From Rhizobium sp. NXC24 (GTDB lineage Bacteria > Pseudomonadota > Alphaproteobacteria > Rhizobiales > Rhizobiaceae): a stretch of 64,000 bases of DNA. The notes under the pieces were generated by a model. That model was given only the letters and a program-made list of their open reading frames with translations. It made no database searches and had not been told where the DNA came from. The stretch is taken from NCBI RefSeq assembly GCF_002944315.1, contig NZ_CP024312.1:207357-271356 (forward strand), given 5' to 3'. Shown in pieces: positions 1 through 9,099 of this stretch (position 1 is the stretch's first letter; each line of letters starts with the position of its first letter). Position numbers and translations under genes: made by a program.

Positions 1-18
1 CCGAATTTCTCTCGGCCC

Positions 19-1518
19 TCACGCTGCCCTTCTGGCAACACTGGCATCGCGTTCCGAGGGTATTCGGAATTGTGCTATCAGGCACCGAAGGCCGTTCATC
101 TGGACCATCATCGAATGTGTTGCACTATTCGTTTGCGCTGCAATCCCGACATTTGTTTGGGTGATCTGGTCCATACTGTTGACGGCTTTGCCAATCTCCG
201 AGATTCCCATCGATTGCTCGCGCGACGTAACCGCGAAAGTGGCGCTATGGTTGGAGATTTCACTGATCCGTTCCGCAATAGTTGTCAGCGCCGTGCCGGT
301 TTCCCCTACGAGAGAAACACCTTTTGCGACTTGATGTGAGGAAGTGTTGACGAGCGATTTGATCTCCTTAGCGGCGGCTGCGGAACGCTGTGCAAGTTCC
401 CGAACCTCCTGAGCGACGACAGCAAAGCCCTTGCCTGCATCTCCGGCGCGAGCCGCCTCAACACCGGCGTTTAGCGCCAGCAGGTTAGTCTGAAAGGCGA
501 TCTCATCGATAACCCCGATAATCCGGCCAATCTGGTCAGAAGAACCCTGGATCGCGGCCATTGCACCAATAGCGCCTTCCACAACGCCGGCGGATTGTTC
601 TACCCATGTTTTGGCATCCATCGTAATGTCTACCATTTTGGCGGCACTCTCTGCGGAGGCCTTTACGGTGGCGGTTATTTCCTCGAGTGCAGCCGAGGTT
701 TCCTGAATTGCCGAGGCTTGCTGTTCGGCGCGGTCACTTAGTTCCGCCGCTGAATGCTTCAATGCTCCTGTTTCAACAGCGATCTCCTCAACCGCTGATG
801 CAATCTGAAGGATACTAGCCTCTAGTTTAGCGGCCATGCAGTTAAAATCGTCCTTCAATTTTCCGGTTTTTTCGGGTAAATCTATAATCCTGAACGTGAG
901 GTCACCGTTAGCAAGGGCAGCAAGGCCGCGACCTAGGGCCTCAATCGTCTGCCGATCCTCTTGGGCGACGCGCTCGGCGTCCTGAGCCGCTATGATTTCA
1001 TCATGCACATCGGCCAGCGAGCCACAGCTTACGAGTATCTGCCCGTTGGAAATCACTCTGCTGCCGCCGGTATTTCTGAACCACCGATAGCTTCCGTCTT
1101 TGACTCTCATTCGGTAGGTAGTTCGGAACCTTCCATCGCCGGTCGGATGTTTCAAATGCTCAGCATAGTCACCAAATACTCTGGACATGTCGTCTGGATG
1201 AATCCGTTCCGAGAACGCTTCGAGCCGATTGGGGAATTCCGCTTCTGTCTCTGCTCCGACTAGGCGGCGCACCTCGGCAGACCAGACAACTGTATTGTCG
1301 CCGGCCTGATGGTCGTTGATCCTGCTGGTGGCGTGCCAAAGGCCGATACCACAAACCTCCTCCATCAATTCGCTACGCTCTTTAATGGCGATGAGATTCG
1401 TAACTTTTTCCGCATTTGCTGCGGCTTTGCCGTTAAAAAATCTGAGCACGATGCAATCTCCACTTTCTATCATCGGCTTCATTGAAGATGAACATCTACA
1501 ATTAATTAAATGCCCCAT
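19..1518 (-). CDS. Methyl-accepting chemotaxis protein with PAS sensor domain, no membrane segment
   Basis: This is a cytoplasmic chemoreceptor of 499 aa that would signal through CheA/CheW. A PAS_3-like fold lies at about residues 60-165 (core [20 protein letters not shown]), followed by a short HAMP-like linker ([13 protein letters not shown]) and the signalling coiled coil. The hairpin tip is clear ([20 protein letters not shown], then [19 protein letters not shown]). No hydrophobic segment is present, so it should sense an internal signal, possibly redox or a bound cofactor; this is inference. I chose the ATG at 1518 because AGGAAAGG lies five bases upstream; a GTG at 1524 is directly abutted by that site. 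It has no CheR-docking pentapeptide, unlike the second receptor at 24897-26825. The gene lies alone, with no che genes beside it. Confidence 0.9.
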   Translation of the reverse strand: MGHLINCRCSSSMKPMIESGDCIVLRFFNGKAAANAEKVTNLIAIKERSELMEEVCGIGLWHATSRINDHQAGDNTVVWSAEVRRLVGAETEAEFPNRLEAFSERIHPDDMSRVFGDYAEHLKHPTGDGRFRTTYRMRVKDGSYRWFRNTGGSRVISNGQILVSCGSLADVHDEIIAAQDAERVAQEDRQTIEALGRGLAALANGDLTFRIIDLPEKTGKLKDDFNCMAAKLEASILQIASAVEEIAVETGALKHSAAELSDRAEQQASAIQETSAALEEITATVKASAESAAKMVDITMDAKTWVEQSAGVVEGAIGAMAAIQGSSDQIGRIIGVIDEIAFQTNLLALNAGVEAARAGDAGKGFAVVAQEVRELAQRSAAAAKEIKSLVNTSSHQVAKGVSLVGETGTALTTIAERISEISNHSATFAVTSREQSMGISEIGKAVNSMDQITQTNVGIAAQTNSATHSMMVQMNGLRCLIAQFRIPSERDASVARRAA

Positions 1519-2040
1519 CCCCACCTTTCCTACCGCGCACTTTTATGCGGAAATGGGATACTACCTTCGCTCAGTGGTATAACTGGGTTTGCACAGCATA
1601 GTCCGCTCGAGCCGGTCAAATTCGACGATCGAGGCTGATGCCAAGGCACCTGCCTTCCCTGTTGGCGAATGACCTGGGGCGCCGGCGATCATGCGCAAAT
1701 GGCCGCCAGGATTGCGGCGGCAGCAATGATTTTCGTACGAAGTAAGAAGCGGCATCAGCCATAATTCTCACGGACAATGACCTGATCCGGGCGTCATTGC
1801 TGTTATGTCTGCATTGCCATAGAGGCATTCAGAGAGATGGGACAGGTTGGTGCTTCTGACGAACTCCCTCCGATTGTCTTTTTCGATGCACAATGCATAA
1901 TGAGCGCATGATCGTGTCATGCATGTTCGCCTTGACCATGGCGACGCGGAGAGCGTTGCTGGATCTGATGGGTACCTGGATGCGTGGGAATTCAGCCCGA
2001 CCGAAATAGCCGATGCAATTGCCCAGAGAGTTCAGTTTCT
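1519..2040. other. Intergenic stretch with one short unexplained ORF
   Basis: About 520 bases separate the receptor and the AraC gene. The only coding-like signal is a + strand ORF at 1919-2044 (41 codons, ending WEFSPTEIADAIAQRVQFL and overlapping the AraC 3' end). Its frame is already open from 1904 and it has no convincing ribosome site, so it may be the tail of a lost gene. I cannot assign it. Both flanking genes are on the minus strand, so the AraC terminator and the receptor promoter should lie here; I see no clear hairpin. Confidence 0.3.
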
Positions 2041-3084
2041 CTAGCTGGCAGATCCATCGCCTTCGATTTGTCCATCATCGGAATCCGCGAATAGCGCCGC
2101 ACGCCGATTCTTCTCATAGCTGCGCCCGAGATCGTATTTCGGCAGGACACCAAAAGCCGTACGATATTCCTGAGAGAAGCGGCCATGATGTATAAACCCC
2201 CAGCGGCGCGCGATTTCATTGATCGTTGCGCATGGCGTGGCGGTCAACAGATCATGACGCGCGCCATCAAGGCGGAGCTGCCTCAGATAAGCCATTGGAG
2301 TGACATCCAAAAATCGTCGAAAATTGATCTGAAGTGCTCGCACGCTGACGCCCGCTGCCGCTGCCATGTCCGTGATCGTGATAGGCATTGCAATATGTGC
2401 TCTGGCAAACTCCAGCGCTCTTCGAAGCTGGCGAGGGGCAATTGTCTGCACCGGCGATCCTGTGTCCGAAAGCGTGTGGGGCAGATTCTGCACCATCAGG
2501 AGACAGAACATCTCTTGGAAGCTGGTCAGGGCAATGGGAGAAATCTCGAGATTTTGATCGGCGCAAATCTCATCTCGAAAGAAACGCATGAGTTTGAAAA
2601 GATGTGCCGCCGGTCCCGCTGTCAGGTCCTGACGGGGAGCGAATTCGAAATCAATAGGTGGCAGCCGCTCGAAGGTGTTGGTTAGGGCCGCGTGTACCGC
2701 GCTCCTCGGGACGCAAAATCCCTCCGCAACAGAGCCTGCGTGAATATTCACCGCGGAATAGCGGTCGGCCGTCGTCAGCAGTCCCGTGCAGGGCGTGATA
2801 GCATGTCGTATGCCGCCTGTTGCCAGATCGTAGCAGGTTCCATGCTCGAGAAAAAACATGAAGTCATCATTCTCGATGGTGACGGAAAAGGCGCGATCCG
2901 TCGAAGTCGATCCCACCCAGCCCACCAGCTCGCCAGCGCCATGAACACCGAATGAGAAGAGACCACGGCTGTCGGTACTGAGAGGCCGATAGAAATTGTC
3001 GTGCTTTTCACCGTTAAGCCATTCGGAGACCTCACTCGTCGTGAGCGACGTCGCCTCGAGTTTAAGCGTCAAAATTTCGGTCAA
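2041..3084 (-). CDS. AraC-family transcriptional regulator
   Basis: A DNA-binding regulator of 347 aa. The C-terminal 100 residues carry the AraC/XylS double helix-turn-helix: the first helix set in ITITDMAAAAGVSVRALQINFRRF and the second in TINEIARRWGFIHHGRFSQEYRTAFGVLP, which has the usual G-F-x-H-x-G/S-R-F-S-x-x-Y-R-x-x-F-G-x-x-P signature. The N-terminal 200 residues resemble the AraC_binding_2 type effector domain. Translation probably starts at a TTG (3084) preceded by GGAG. The orientation is the same as the receptor upstream of it in coordinates, but a 0.5 kb gap argues against an operon. The target genes and effector are unknown. Confidence 0.88.
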   Translation of the reverse strand: MTEILTLKLEATSLTTSEVSEWLNGEKHDNFYRPLSTDSRGLFSFGVHGAGELVGWVGSTSTDRAFSVTIENDDFMFFLEHGTCYDLATGGIRHAITPCTGLLTTADRYSAVNIHAGSVAEGFCVPRSAVHAALTNTFERLPPIDFEFAPRQDLTAGPAAHLFKLMRFFRDEICADQNLEISPIALTSFQEMFCLLMVQNLPHTLSDTGSPVQTIAPRQLRRALEFARAHIAMPITITDMAAAAGVSVRALQINFRRFLDVTPMAYLRQLRLDGARHDLLTATPCATINEIARRWGFIHHGRFSQEYRTAFGVLPKYDLGRSYEKNRRAALFADSDDGQIEGDGSAS

Positions 3085-3482
3085 TTTGCTCCACCCACTT
3101 CACTGTTTTGTCGCGCGCGCTCGCAGTGACGGCAAACAACTGGCCCCCGGTCAGCTTCTAACGAAAAATTGATTTGACCTCAAATGGCCTTTTGAAGGCT
3201 CTCCGCTCCCGCCAACGCTGCGAATGTCTTCTCATCCGACGAAAGCAATTGACCATTGAGCAAGCACGGGGCTCACGGCTTTTCCAATCCATCAAGGCGC
3301 GTATCAATGTGATTAGGCATAGAAGAAGGGCTCGTCTCTATTCGGCGCGGTTTTCGTCGAGGGCTTTTAGTTTTCCATTGACCAGCTTTCGAGGTTCTTC
3401 GGCGCCTGCTTCTCGTCGGGATCGGCCCCTGACCTTCCCATGTGCCGACGCCTCCTTCCCGAAGGAAGAGAGGCGTTTCTTA
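3085..3482. other. Intergenic, with a terminator-like hairpin near the aminotransferase gene
   Basis: This 400-base stretch carries no gene I can support. A perfect-arm hairpin sits at 3448-3476, just past the stop of the minus-strand aminotransferase gene. Long overlapping frames here are shadows of the aminotransferase gene. Confidence 0.4.
3448..3476 (-). terminator. Hairpin downstream of the aminotransferase gene
   Basis: ACGCCTC-CTTCC pairs with GGAAG-AGAGGCGT around a CGAA/TTCG loop. It lies 7 bases beyond the stop codon of the 3483-4652 gene. The thymine-rich side (TTTCTT) is on the + strand, so on the minus strand the U-tract is missing; it may act mainly as a 3' end stabiliser. Confidence 0.45.
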
Positions 3483-4652
3483 TCACCTAGCAGCGGAGTC
3501 CAGCAGCGCTCGCATAGCAGCCGCAGCGCCGCCAGTCTGGTGCGGCACATCGGCAAGCGTCAGGCCCATTTCGACCCCGGAAAGCGCGCCCATGAGCGTC
3601 AGCTCGTTGCATTCGCCGAGATGACCGATGCGAAAGACCTTGCCGGCGAGCTTGCTGAGGCCTGCGCCCAGCGACATGTTGAAGTTTTCAAGGACGACCT
3701 TGCGATAGGCGTCGGCATCGTGTCCTTCCGGCATGACGACAGCCGTCAGGACGGGTGAATATTCAAGCGGCTCCTGACACAGGATCTCTAGGCCCCAGGC
3801 CTGCACCGCACTGCGAGTGGCCGCTGCCAGGCGCTTGTGGCGATCGAACACGTTGGACAGGCCTTCCTCCAGAAGCATGGCGATCGCTTCCTTGAGGCCG
3901 TAAAGGAGTGTGGTTGCAGGAGTGTAGGGGAAGAAGCCCGTTGCGTTTGGCTTCAGCATTTCCTCCCAATCCCAATAGGAGCGGCGCATGTTGTTGCTCC
4001 TCGAGGCGGCAAGTGCCTTTTCGGAGATGGCCGTGAATCCGAGGCCCGGCGGCAGCATCAGGCCCTTTTGCGAGCAGCTCACGGTAACGTCCACACCCCA
4101 TTCCTCATGTTTGTACTCGGCAGAGCCCAGCGAGGAGATCGTGTCGACGAGGAGCAGTGCGGGGTGGTTCGCGCCGTCGATGGCGCGTCGGATCTCGGCG
4201 ATGCGGCTCGTGACACCAGTCGACGTCTCGTTGTGGACGACCGCGACTGCCTTGATCTTCAATTCCTTGTCTTCGGCGAGACGAGCGCCGATCGCTTCGG
4301 GGTTCACGCCCCGCCGCCAGTCGCCGGAAATGAACTCGACCTCGAGCCCGAGCTTCGTCGCCATATTCTTCCAAAGCGTCGCGAAATGGCCTGTCTCGAC
4401 CATGAGCACCTTGTCGCCGACATTTAGCGTGTTGACGATCGCGGATTCCCAAGCGCCGGTGCCTGAGGACGGATAGACGACCACGGGGCCGCGTGTCTGG
4501 AAGACCGCCTTGCAGCCTTCGAGGACTTCCTGGCCTAGCCTCTGGAACTCGGGTCCGCGGTGATCGAGGACTGGCATGTCCATGGCGCGCATGACACGCT
4601 CTGGAACGGGGCTGGGGCCTGGGATCTGCAGAAAATGGCGGCCAGTTGTCAT
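3483..4652 (-). CDS. Alanine/serine-glyoxylate-type aminotransferase (PLP, fold type I)
   Basis: A class V aminotransferase of 389 aa, close in length and layout to serine-glyoxylate and alanine-glyoxylate aminotransferases and to ureidoglycine-glyoxylate aminotransferase (PucG). The start matches the family (FLQIPGPSPVPERV), with PSSGTGAWESA for phosphate binding near residue 62, LLVDTISSLGS near 170 (the PLP-pyridine Asp) and the Schiff-base lysine in VSCSQKGLMLPPGLGF, about Lys196. The ATG at 4652 is set by GAGGAGGAAT six bases upstream; the longer frame to 4682 has no such site. It is divergent from the GntR gene, with operator-like repeats between them, so it is probably part of that regulon. 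It would move an amino group between glyoxylate or pyruvate and the cluster's substrate. The exact amino donor is not deducible. Confidence 0.87.
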   Translation of the reverse strand: MTTGRHFLQIPGPSPVPERVMRAMDMPVLDHRGPEFQRLGQEVLEGCKAVFQTRGPVVVYPSSGTGAWESAIVNTLNVGDKVLMVETGHFATLWKNMATKLGLEVEFISGDWRRGVNPEAIGARLAEDKELKIKAVAVVHNETSTGVTSRIAEIRRAIDGANHPALLLVDTISSLGSAEYKHEEWGVDVTVSCSQKGLMLPPGLGFTAISEKALAASRSNNMRRSYWDWEEMLKPNATGFFPYTPATTLLYGLKEAIAMLLEEGLSNVFDRHKRLAAATRSAVQAWGLEILCQEPLEYSPVLTAVVMPEGHDADAYRKVVLENFNMSLGAGLSKLAGKVFRIGHLGECNELTLMGALSGVEMGLTLADVPHQTGGAAAAMRALLDSAAR

Positions 4653-4731
4653 GGATTCCTCCTCAGATGTTGCTGTTTGCAAAGAATTGAATGCAAAAAT
4701 TCCGATACACAGAAAGACTCTCCCTGTAAAA

Positions 4732-4743
4732 TGAATTCAAAAT
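4732..4743. promoter_or_regulatory. Candidate operator in the divergent aminotransferase/GntR promoter region
   Basis: TGAATTCAAAAT here is repeated exactly within the 16-bp perfect palindrome at 5560-5575. A related AATTGAATGCAAAAATTC string lies at about 4684. The location between divergent genes, together with the second copy ahead of the dehydrogenase gene, is what one expects of the local GntR regulator's binding site. This is inference. Confidence 0.45.
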
Positions 4744-4809
4744 GTGGCAGAAGAAAATTCGCATTCGTCGAAAAATCGGCTACACAAGGGAGGTCGGAAG
4801 CGGAAGGTC

Positions 4810-5526
4810 ATGGACGGACTGATGGAAGATGTCATGGTAAGGCAAGACGAGGGCACGGGCCGGGAATCGTCGACATTGCATGCGGGGATTGTGGAGCGGC
4901 TCCGCGACTACCTGGTCGAAGGCAATCTTGCTGGCGGCCAACGGGTGCCGGAAAAGCGCCTGTGCGAGGAGTTTGGGGTCTCCCGCACGCCCCTCAGGGA
5001 AGCGCTCAAGGTTCTTGCCAGTGAGGGGCTGATCGAGCTTTTGCCCAACCGGGGCGCCAGGATGCGGGCGTTGAGCCAAGATGACATCAGGGAATTGTTC
5101 GACTTGATGGGCGGCCTGGAATCGCTTGCGGGACGACTGGCCTGCGAGAGGATCACGGACGATGATCTGCAGGAGATCGAGGCGCTTCATCAGGAAATGT
5201 ACGGCTACTATCTTCGTGGGGATCGCTCCAATTATTTCCGGTGCAACCAGGCAATCCACGAAGCGATCCTCCGCATTGCAGGCAACGATGCGCTTACCGT
5301 CATGTATCGCAGCCTGTCAGGACGCATCCGCCGCTTCCGTTATGCTGCCAATCTTGATGACCGCGGTGAGCGCTGGAGTGCGGCTGTTCGAGAGCATGAA
5401 CTCATCCTTGATGCTCTTCGCCGCAGGGCTGGGAGTGAGTTGGCCGACATCCTCTTCGATCATCTGCGGCATAAACAGACCGTGGTCGTTCGAAAACTGC
5501 AGTCTCCGGAGCGCGTACAAGATTAA
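4810..5526 (+). CDS. GntR-family regulator, FadR/FCD type
   Basis: A transcription factor of about 238 aa. The N-terminal winged helix covers residues 20-90 (AGGQRVPEKRLCEEFGVSRT, PLREALKVLASEGLIELLPN), followed by an all-helical FCD effector domain. The FCD metal/ligand residues are visible (Asp in ELFDLMGGLE, His in NQAIHEAILRIAGN, His in REHELILDAL). I prefer ATG 4810, with GGAAG nine bases upstream, over a GTG at 4744 that has no ribosome site. Members of this subfamily usually repress sugar-acid, amino-acid or hydroxy-acid catabolic genes and are released by the substrate. It stands between the divergent aminotransferase gene and the dehydrogenase/transport operon, so it is the likely local regulator. 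Confidence 0.88.
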   Translation: MDGLMEDVMVRQDEGTGRESSTLHAGIVERLRDYLVEGNLAGGQRVPEKRLCEEFGVSRTPLREALKVLASEGLIELLPNRGARMRALSQDDIRELFDLMGGLESLAGRLACERITDDDLQEIEALHQEMYGYYLRGDRSNYFRCNQAIHEAILRIAGNDALTVMYRSLSGRIRRFRYAANLDDRGERWSAAVREHELILDALRRRAGSELADILFDHLRHKQTVVVRKLQSPERVQD

Positions 5527-5559
5527 TTATTGCATTCCTGTTTCGATGGATATATACGA

Positions 5560-5575
5560 ATTTTGAATTCAAAAT
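5560..5575. promoter_or_regulatory. Perfect 16-bp palindrome, candidate GntR operator
   Basis: ATTTTGAATTCAAAAT is an exact palindrome 34 bases after the GntR stop and about 300 bases ahead of the dehydrogenase start. Its right 12 bases recur at 4732-4743. GntR/FadR proteins bind short palindromes as dimers, so this is a good candidate site for control of the downstream operon. Confidence 0.5.
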
Positions 5576-5647
5576 AGAGCCGCGGCTAGGTCGCAGTTCT
5601 GCCAGTGGCCGCTGGAGGGGCCATGGCCGTTATTCGGAGGAGGAGGC

Positions 5648-5719
5648 ATGCGTGAATTTCACTACCCGACCGTGGCCGCCGCTCAGCGGGTGATGCCGAA
5701 GCCAAGTCGCAGGGGATAG
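5648..5719 (+). CDS. Possible 23-codon leader ORF with a very strong ribosome site
   Basis: An ATG at 5648 follows GGAGGAGGAGG by a single base and opens 23 codons (MREFHYPTVAAAQRVMPKP and so on) inside the leader of the dehydrogenase gene. The close spacing is not ideal, and no homologue is recognised. It may be a leader peptide, a remnant, or chance. Confidence 0.25.
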   Translation: MREFHYPTVAAAQRVMPKPSRRG

Positions 5720-5873
5720 TCCTTCGCGACGGCACCGTCCGTCAATGCCAAGGCACATTTGCATGTGGGTAAGCTTATTGAATGTCGCCTCGGCGACAGT
5801 TGATGCTGCATGCGCGCATGGTCGCCAATCTGCATTCGTCTCCCGTTTGGAGCGCCCTTCCGGAGTTACCCGC

Positions 5874-8798
5874 ATGAATACCCACGTTGTCACGCATCCG
5901 CAGCTTCTCCCACGCGACGATAAATTCGAGGCAGCGCTCAAGGCTGAATTGGAAGGGGAGGTGCGCTTTGATGTGGGTACGCGGGGGCGGTATGCCACTG
6001 ACGCATCAATCTATCAGATCATCCCGAAAGGCGTCGTCTTTCCGAAACACGAAACGGATCTGCAGGCTGTCCTGTCAATCGCCGCCCAGCACAGCATTCC
6101 GGTTATCGCCCGCGGCGGCGGAACGTCACAAAACGGCCAGCCGATCGGAGACGGCCTCGTCATCGATATGTCCCGACACTTTGGCGGCATCTTGGACTTC
6201 GATAAATCCTCCCGCATTGTCCGCGTCCGACCGGGGACCGTTCTTGACACGCTGAACACGTTCCTGCGCAAGGAAGGCCTGTTCTTTCCCGTCGAGCCGT
6301 CGACGGCGACGCGCTGTACGATCGGCGGCATGAGCGGCAACAACTCGTCTGGCGCGCGGTCCATGTTCTACGGCAAGATGGCCGACAACGTGCTCGCCAT
6401 CGAAGCGATGTTCTACGATGGCGAGCAGTTTAGGCTCGGTGCGGAGCCGCTGGCAGACAACATGTCGCCGCGCATCCGGCCACTTATGGATCGCCTTATT
6501 TCGCTCGCCCGCGAGCATCGCGAGGATATAGAGACGATCTTCCCGAAGGTGCAGCGCCGTGTCGGTGGCTACAATCTCGATGAACTGCTGCCGAAGGATC
6601 CAAACCTCTCTCGTCTTCTCGTTGGCTCCGAAGGGACGCTCGCGCTGACGACCGCCGTCACCCTGAAGCTCTCGCCGCTGCCGAAACATCGCGTGATGGG
6701 GGTCTGTCACTTCCCGAGCTTCCGGTCGGCAATGGAGACGACCCGGCACATCGTCGCGCTGCAGCCTGTCGCAGTCGAGCTCGTTGACAACAACGTCCTG
6801 GTGCTCGGTGCCGACATTCCGATGTTTGTGAAGACCCTCGGCGACATCACCCGCGGCACACCGAACTGTCTCCTGCTCGTCGAATTCGCCGGCGACGATC
6901 CGGACCAACTGGGCCACGATCTCAAGCGTCTCGATCAGTGCATGTCCGACTACGGCTTCCACGACGCTGTCGTCGAGGTCGTCGAACCCGCCCGCCAGAA
7001 ATCGGTATGGGAGGTGCGCGAAGCCTGCCTCAACATCATGATGTCCATGAAGGGAGATGGGAAGCCGATCTCATTCATAGAGGACTGCGCGGTCCCGCTG
7101 GAGCATCTTGCCGACTACACCGATGCCGTGACCGAGGTGTTCAGCAAGCATGGCACCCGCGGCACATGGTATGCCCACGCATCGGTCGGCTGCCTCCATG
7201 TCCGTCCCATCCTCAACATGAAGGAAGAGGACGGTGTCCGGAAGATGCGCGCGATCGCCGAGGAGACGTCCGCCCTCGTGCGCCGCTACAAGGGATCATT
7301 CTCAGGCGAACATGGCGACGGCATCTCGCGCTCGGAATTTGTCGAGCCAATGTTCGGCAGCAAGCTGACCCGCATATTCGAACAGGTAAAGGACAGTTTC
7401 GATCCCGAGAACCGCCTGAACCCTGGAAAGATCGTCCGGCCGCTGAAGATGGACGACCGGAGCCTGATGCGTTTCAAGCCGGGGTACGGAACGCCGGTTC
7501 CGAGCAAGACAGCCCTGGATTGGTCGGAATGGGGCGGCTTTGGCGGCGCTGTCGAAATGTGCAACAACAACGGCACCTGCCGTAAGCTTGCCGGCGGGAC
7601 CATGTGTCCGTCCTACCGCGCCACCAAGGACGAGCAGCATGTCACCCGAGGCCGGGCCAATACGCTGCGTCTCGCCATCTCGGGACAGCTCGGGCCGGAT
7701 GCATTCACCTCGAAAGAGATGAAGGAGACAATGGATCTCTGCGTCTCCTGCAAGGGATGCAAACGTGACTGCCCGACGGGCGTCGACATGGCACGCATGA
7801 AGATCGAGTTCTTGCACCACTACCATGGCAAGCATGGCCTGCCGCTGCGCGAGAAGCTCGTCGCTCATCTGCCCAAGTACGCGGCGATCGCGTCGGTTCT
7901 CGCGCCCGTGATGAATCTGCGGGACCGGGTGCCTCTGCTCGCTCGCCTCTCGGAAAAATACCTTGGCTTTTCGGCGCGCCGCTCGCTCCCGAAATGGCGC
8001 AGGCCATGGAAGCAGGGGGGCACGACCTCCGGCCCGGGCGCAGTGGTTGGCGACGGCCGGGATATCGTTCTCTTCGGCGACACCTTCAACCGTTACTTCG
8101 AGCGCGAAAACCTCGAAGCCGCTGAGCGGGTGCTCGAGGCGGCGGGCTATCGTCTCCATCATGTGGCCGTGAGCGGCGAGAGCCGGGCGATGTGCTGCGG
8201 CCGGACATATCTCGCCTCCGGTCAGACTGAGTCCGCACGGGCAGAGGCAAAACGAACCGTTGATGCTCTGCGGCCATATGTCGAGCGCGGGGCGCGCGTC
8301 GTCGGGCTCGAACCCTCGTGCATCTTCACCTTCCGCGACGAGATGAAAGCGCTTCTTCCCAAGCAGGAGATGGCGTTCGTTGAGGGCAAGGCGCTTCTCT
8401 TCGAGGAACTGATCGCGACTGATTTGGCGGCTGGCAAGATCACGCTTCCGTTGAAGTCCATGGAAGGCCGGACCGCCCATGTTCACGGACACTGCCACCA
8501 GAAGGCCTTCGCGGCCATGGGACCGGTCGAGACCGTGCTGCGAAGCGTGCCCGGACTCGAGGTGAAGGTCATAGAAAGCTCATGCTGCGGCATGTCGGGG
8601 GCATTCGGGTATGCCAAGGAAAACATCGACGTGTCGATGAAGATGGCGGAACTCTCGCTCTTGCCTGCCGTGCGCGAGGCAGCCCCAGCCGACCTGATCG
8701 TGGCCGATGGCACGAGCTGCCGGCATCAGATCCATGACGGGGCAGGACGTGAGGCTATCCATGTCGCGCGCGTCCTTGCTGGAGCGCTGCCGACCTGA
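5874..8798 (+). CDS. D-2-hydroxyacid dehydrogenase, FAD and Fe-S domains (YdiJ / D-2-hydroxyglutarate dehydrogenase type)
   Basis: A 974-aa two-domain oxidoreductase of the size and order of YdiJ. Residues 40-270 form the PCMH FAD-binding fold (PVIARGGGTSQNGQPIG, GGMSGNNSSGARSMFYGK), and 270-540 the FAD-oxidase C domain (HGDGISRSEFVEPMFG). A ferredoxin-like segment follows, with CNNNGTC near 563 and CVSCKGCKRDC at about 622-633. Two CCG-type cysteine-rich repeats come last (MCCG near 773, HCHQ near 872, SSCCGMSGAFGY near 903). Known relatives oxidise D-2-hydroxyglutarate or D-lactate and pass electrons to the respiratory chain. The ATG at 5874 has GGAG eight bases upstream; the upstream frame to 5745 looks non-coding. 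It heads the + strand operon behind the candidate operator. The actual hydroxyacid is not readable from sequence. Confidence 0.88.
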   Translation: MNTHVVTHPQLLPRDDKFEAALKAELEGEVRFDVGTRGRYATDASIYQIIPKGVVFPKHETDLQAVLSIAAQHSIPVIARGGGTSQNGQPIGDGLVIDMSRHFGGILDFDKSSRIVRVRPGTVLDTLNTFLRKEGLFFPVEPSTATRCTIGGMSGNNSSGARSMFYGKMADNVLAIEAMFYDGEQFRLGAEPLADNMSPRIRPLMDRLISLAREHREDIETIFPKVQRRVGGYNLDELLPKDPNLSRLLVGSEGTLALTTAVTLKLSPLPKHRVMGVCHFPSFRSAMETTRHIVALQPVAVELVDNNVLVLGADIPMFVKTLGDITRGTPNCLLLVEFAGDDPDQLGHDLKRLDQCMSDYGFHDAVVEVVEPARQKSVWEVREACLNIMMSMKGDGKPISFIEDCAVPLEHLADYTDAVTEVFSKHGTRGTWYAHASVGCLHVRPILNMKEEDGVRKMRAIAEETSALVRRYKGSFSGEHGDGISRSEFVEPMFGSKLTRIFEQVKDSFDPENRLNPGKIVRPLKMDDRSLMRFKPGYGTPVPSKTALDWSEWGGFGGAVEMCNNNGTCRKLAGGTMCPSYRATKDEQHVTRGRANTLRLAISGQLGPDAFTSKEMKETMDLCVSCKGCKRDCPTGVDMARMKIEFLHHYHGKHGLPLREKLVAHLPKYAAIASVLAPVMNLRDRVPLLARLSEKYLGFSARRSLPKWRRPWKQGGTTSGPGAVVGDGRDIVLFGDTFNRYFERENLEAAERVLEAAGYRLHHVAVSGESRAMCCGRTYLASGQTESARAEAKRTVDALRPYVERGARVVGLEPSCIFTFRDEMKALLPKQEMAFVEGKALLFEELIATDLAAGKITLPLKSMEGRTAHVHGHCHQKAFAAMGPVETVLRSVPGLEVKVIESSCCGMSGAFGYAKENIDVSMKMAELSLLPAVREAAPADLIVADGTSCRHQIHDGAGREAIHVARVLAGALPT

Positions 8799-9099
8799 TC
8801 GCCGACTGAGCCATCTGCCCGGATGCACATTCTTTGAACAACCGGTGCCTAGCGCCCGTGCAGCAAGTCTGATCCCTGAACTGGCAGTCGACCCAAATGA
8901 AACAAAATTGCATTTCGACCTGCCAAATAGAGCGCACATTAAGCATCGGATTGAATATGGTTTCTTCAGTTAACCGAAAACGCAGAGTTTAGTCACAGCG
9001 CTGATTGCGCGACCTTCTCTCCAAGCGACTTGCCCAAGGGTGCGGCACAACACTGTTCGTAAGACCTCGGACCCGTCGATCACATGCGAAAGGCTCACA
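8799..9099. other. Intergenic, nothing recognised
   Basis: About 300 bases between the dehydrogenase and the M20 gene. It is AT-richer than its surroundings near 8890-8960, which could house a promoter for the peptidase/transport genes, but no convincing hairpin, operator copy or ORF is visible. Confidence 0.3.

Noticed and set aside
7302..8498. Long minus-strand open frames opposite the dehydrogenase gene
   Set aside because: They follow the strong third-position GC of the real + strand gene, lack ribosome sites and show no family motif.
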